This document shows positions 21,617 through 22,653 of a stretch of 22,653 nucleotides of DNA, one piece after another. Both the position numbers and the translations under genes were made by a program. Source of the stretch: JAGXLC01 sp964472385 (GTDB lineage Bacteria > Bacteroidota > Bacteroidia > Bacteroidales > UBA12077); the NCBI GenBank assembly GCA_964472385.1, contig CAYYLT010000014.1, positions 1-22,653 on the forward strand. Direction: 5' to 3'. The stretch's first letter is position 1, and every line of letters starts with the position of its first letter. A model generated the notes under the pieces. The model did no database searches, was not told where the DNA came from, and saw only the letters and a program-made list of their open reading frames with translations.

Positions 21617-22381
21617 TTAACGGACAAAAATCCATTTGCTTTCGGTAGACATGGAAGGGGTGAATGCATATCCCTGCCAGTCAAAACCTTTGATATCCCG
21701 TGGGTCATCAATGCGGTTTTGGATAATATATTGGGTCATCATACCACGGGCTATTTTGGCATATACCGCTATAGTCTTGTATTGGTTTCCTTTTTCCTCT
21801 CTGAAAACGGGCGTCACAATATCCGCTTTGAGCTGCCCGGGCTTGATGGATTTAAAATACTCATTAGATGCCAAATTGACCACTACTTTTTGATCGTGAG
21901 ATGAAAGGGCTTTATTCAATGCTTTGGTTATCTTGTTATTCCAGAATTCATAAAGATCTTTACCGTGGGGATTGATTAATTTCGTTCCCATTTCCAGGCG
22001 GTACGGCATGATCAGGTCCCGGGGCCTCAATATTCCATATAAACCGGAAAGGATACGCAGGTGATCCTGGGCGAATGTTATATCCTCCTGGCTGAAATCA
22101 TGGGCTTTTAACCCCTGGTAAGCCTGGCCTTTAAATGCAAACAAAGCTTGTGAAGCGTTTTGGGGAGTAAAAGGGGTATCCCATCTTATATACCTTTCAT
22201 AATTCATTGTGGCAATATCATGGCTGATTTGCATCAATTGGCTTAGCTCTTCGGGTGAATGTTTTTGCAGTTCTTCAACCAGGATTTTTGAATCCTCAAT
22301 AAGCTGGGGTAGGGTGTAATGATCGTTACCATATGGCACTTGATCATTCATTTTTTTTGCTGGCGACAGTATGGTTATCAT
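21617..22381 (-). CDS. yaaA: YaaA family peroxide stress protein (DUF328/UPF0246)
   Basis: In E. coli, YaaA limits damage from hydrogen peroxide by lowering free intracellular iron. The 254-residue product has the family landmarks: ITILSPAKKM at the start, ALFAFKGQAYQGL, the highly conserved HLRILSGLYGILRPRDLIMPYRLEMGTKL (quoted only by its core LSGLYGILRP), VNLASNEYFKSIKP, YAKIARGMMTQYII and FDWQGYAF. The length is normal. It is a soluble cytoplasmic protein. A small dyad lies in its upstream region. Confidence 0.94.
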   Translation of the reverse strand: MITILSPAKKMNDQVPYGNDHYTLPQLIEDSKILVEELQKHSPEELSQLMQISHDIATMNYERYIRWDTPFTPQNASQALFAFKGQAYQGLKAHDFSQEDITFAQDHLRILSGLYGILRPRDLIMPYRLEMGTKLINPHGKDLYEFWNNKITKALNKALSSHDQKVVVNLASNEYFKSIKPGQLKADIVTPVFREEKGNQYKTIAVYAKIARGMMTQYIIQNRIDDPRDIKGFDWQGYAFTPSMSTESKWIFVR

Positions 22382-22400
22382 ATTTTTTGAGGGTTAGGCT

Positions 22401-22419
22401 CCCTTATACACCATAAGGG
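22401..22419. promoter_or_regulatory. Dyad CCCTTAT-N5-ATAAGGG upstream of yaaA
   Basis: A perfect 7-bp inverted repeat with a five-base spacer starts 20 bases upstream of the yaaA start, in the expected leader or promoter region. It could be an operator or a leader hairpin. It does not match the PerR or OxyR consensus sequences that I know. Confidence 0.35.
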
Positions 22420-22653
22420 TAAATTTTTTAAAATTAATTATTTTATATTGACATTGTGTATAGGATAAATGAAAAAAAGCCTGGCTTTTAAGGAGACTGT
22501 ATTATTCATATCCTGCCTTATTCAACCTGTATGATGCATAACACAATGATTGATATTCACCGATCCTGTATTATTCATAAAAAATGGAAAAGCAGTTATA
22601 AACAAAAGAATGTTAATGCTTTACTTATTATGCTCAAAAGTTTTAATTTTTAA
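22420..22653. other. AT-rich contig end with no recognised gene
   Basis: I see no coding region, RNA gene or strong terminator between the yaaA upstream dyad and the end of the window. The stretch probably contains the yaaA promoter, but no clear TTTG / TAnnTTTG pair was found. Confidence 0.5.

Overview
The window looks like the end of a draft-assembly contig from a member of the Bacteroidota, most likely Bacteroidales or a close relative. The evidence is gldD/gldE gliding lipoprotein genes, a bacterial group II GGGP synthase, the Bacteroidota-type LptE, a 30-residue COX24/bS22-like protein between HU and RNase G, candidate promoters of the TTTG / TAnnTTTG type, and starts without clear Shine-Dalgarno sequences. 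The first 48 bases are not genomic: they read as an Illumina TruSeq index adapter. They abut a perfect 50-bp palindrome that looks like a read or assembly artefact, so trustworthy sequence begins near base 74.

Layout. (1) 76-1080: the 3' end of a response-regulator receiver domain (+) converges on and overlaps kdsB (-). (2) 1337-4623: a plus-strand run of a sigma-54 activator, lptE, a TPR-like protein of unknown function and secG, closed by a strong hairpin terminator. (3) 4995-7055: groES-groEL. GroEL carries an unusual insertion of about 38 residues at the equatorial/intermediate hinge. (4) 7473-13161, all minus strand: mutY, ssb, gldE, gldD, a phosphopantetheinyl transferase, GGGP synthase and a solitary NUMOD4/HNH protein. 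(5) 13305-15371, divergent from mutY: HU, the 30-residue ribosomal-type protein and RNase G. (6) 15567-20185: a three-domain DsbD and a penicillin-acylase-family Ntn hydrolase (+). (7) 20282-22381: fabD and yaaA (-).

The main unexplained structure is a family of small non-coding mobile-looking elements. Two full copies (7081-7310 and 21209-21445; 230 and 237 bp) have roughly 16-bp terminal inverted repeats (AGGGTTTGCTGAAAAG), a conserved right half and a structured but variable left hairpin. A truncated inverted copy follows secG, and probable relics lie upstream of kdsB and between the GGGP synthase and transferase genes. No transposase is present, so they look like MITEs.

Most genes are core chromosomal functions: envelope biogenesis (kdsB, lptE, secG, fabD), protein folding (groESL, dsbD), DNA repair and replication (mutY, ssb), nucleoid and RNA metabolism (HU, rng), and gliding/type IX secretion (gldD, gldE). 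No tRNA, rRNA or CRISPR array was seen. No phage genes or transposase were seen either.
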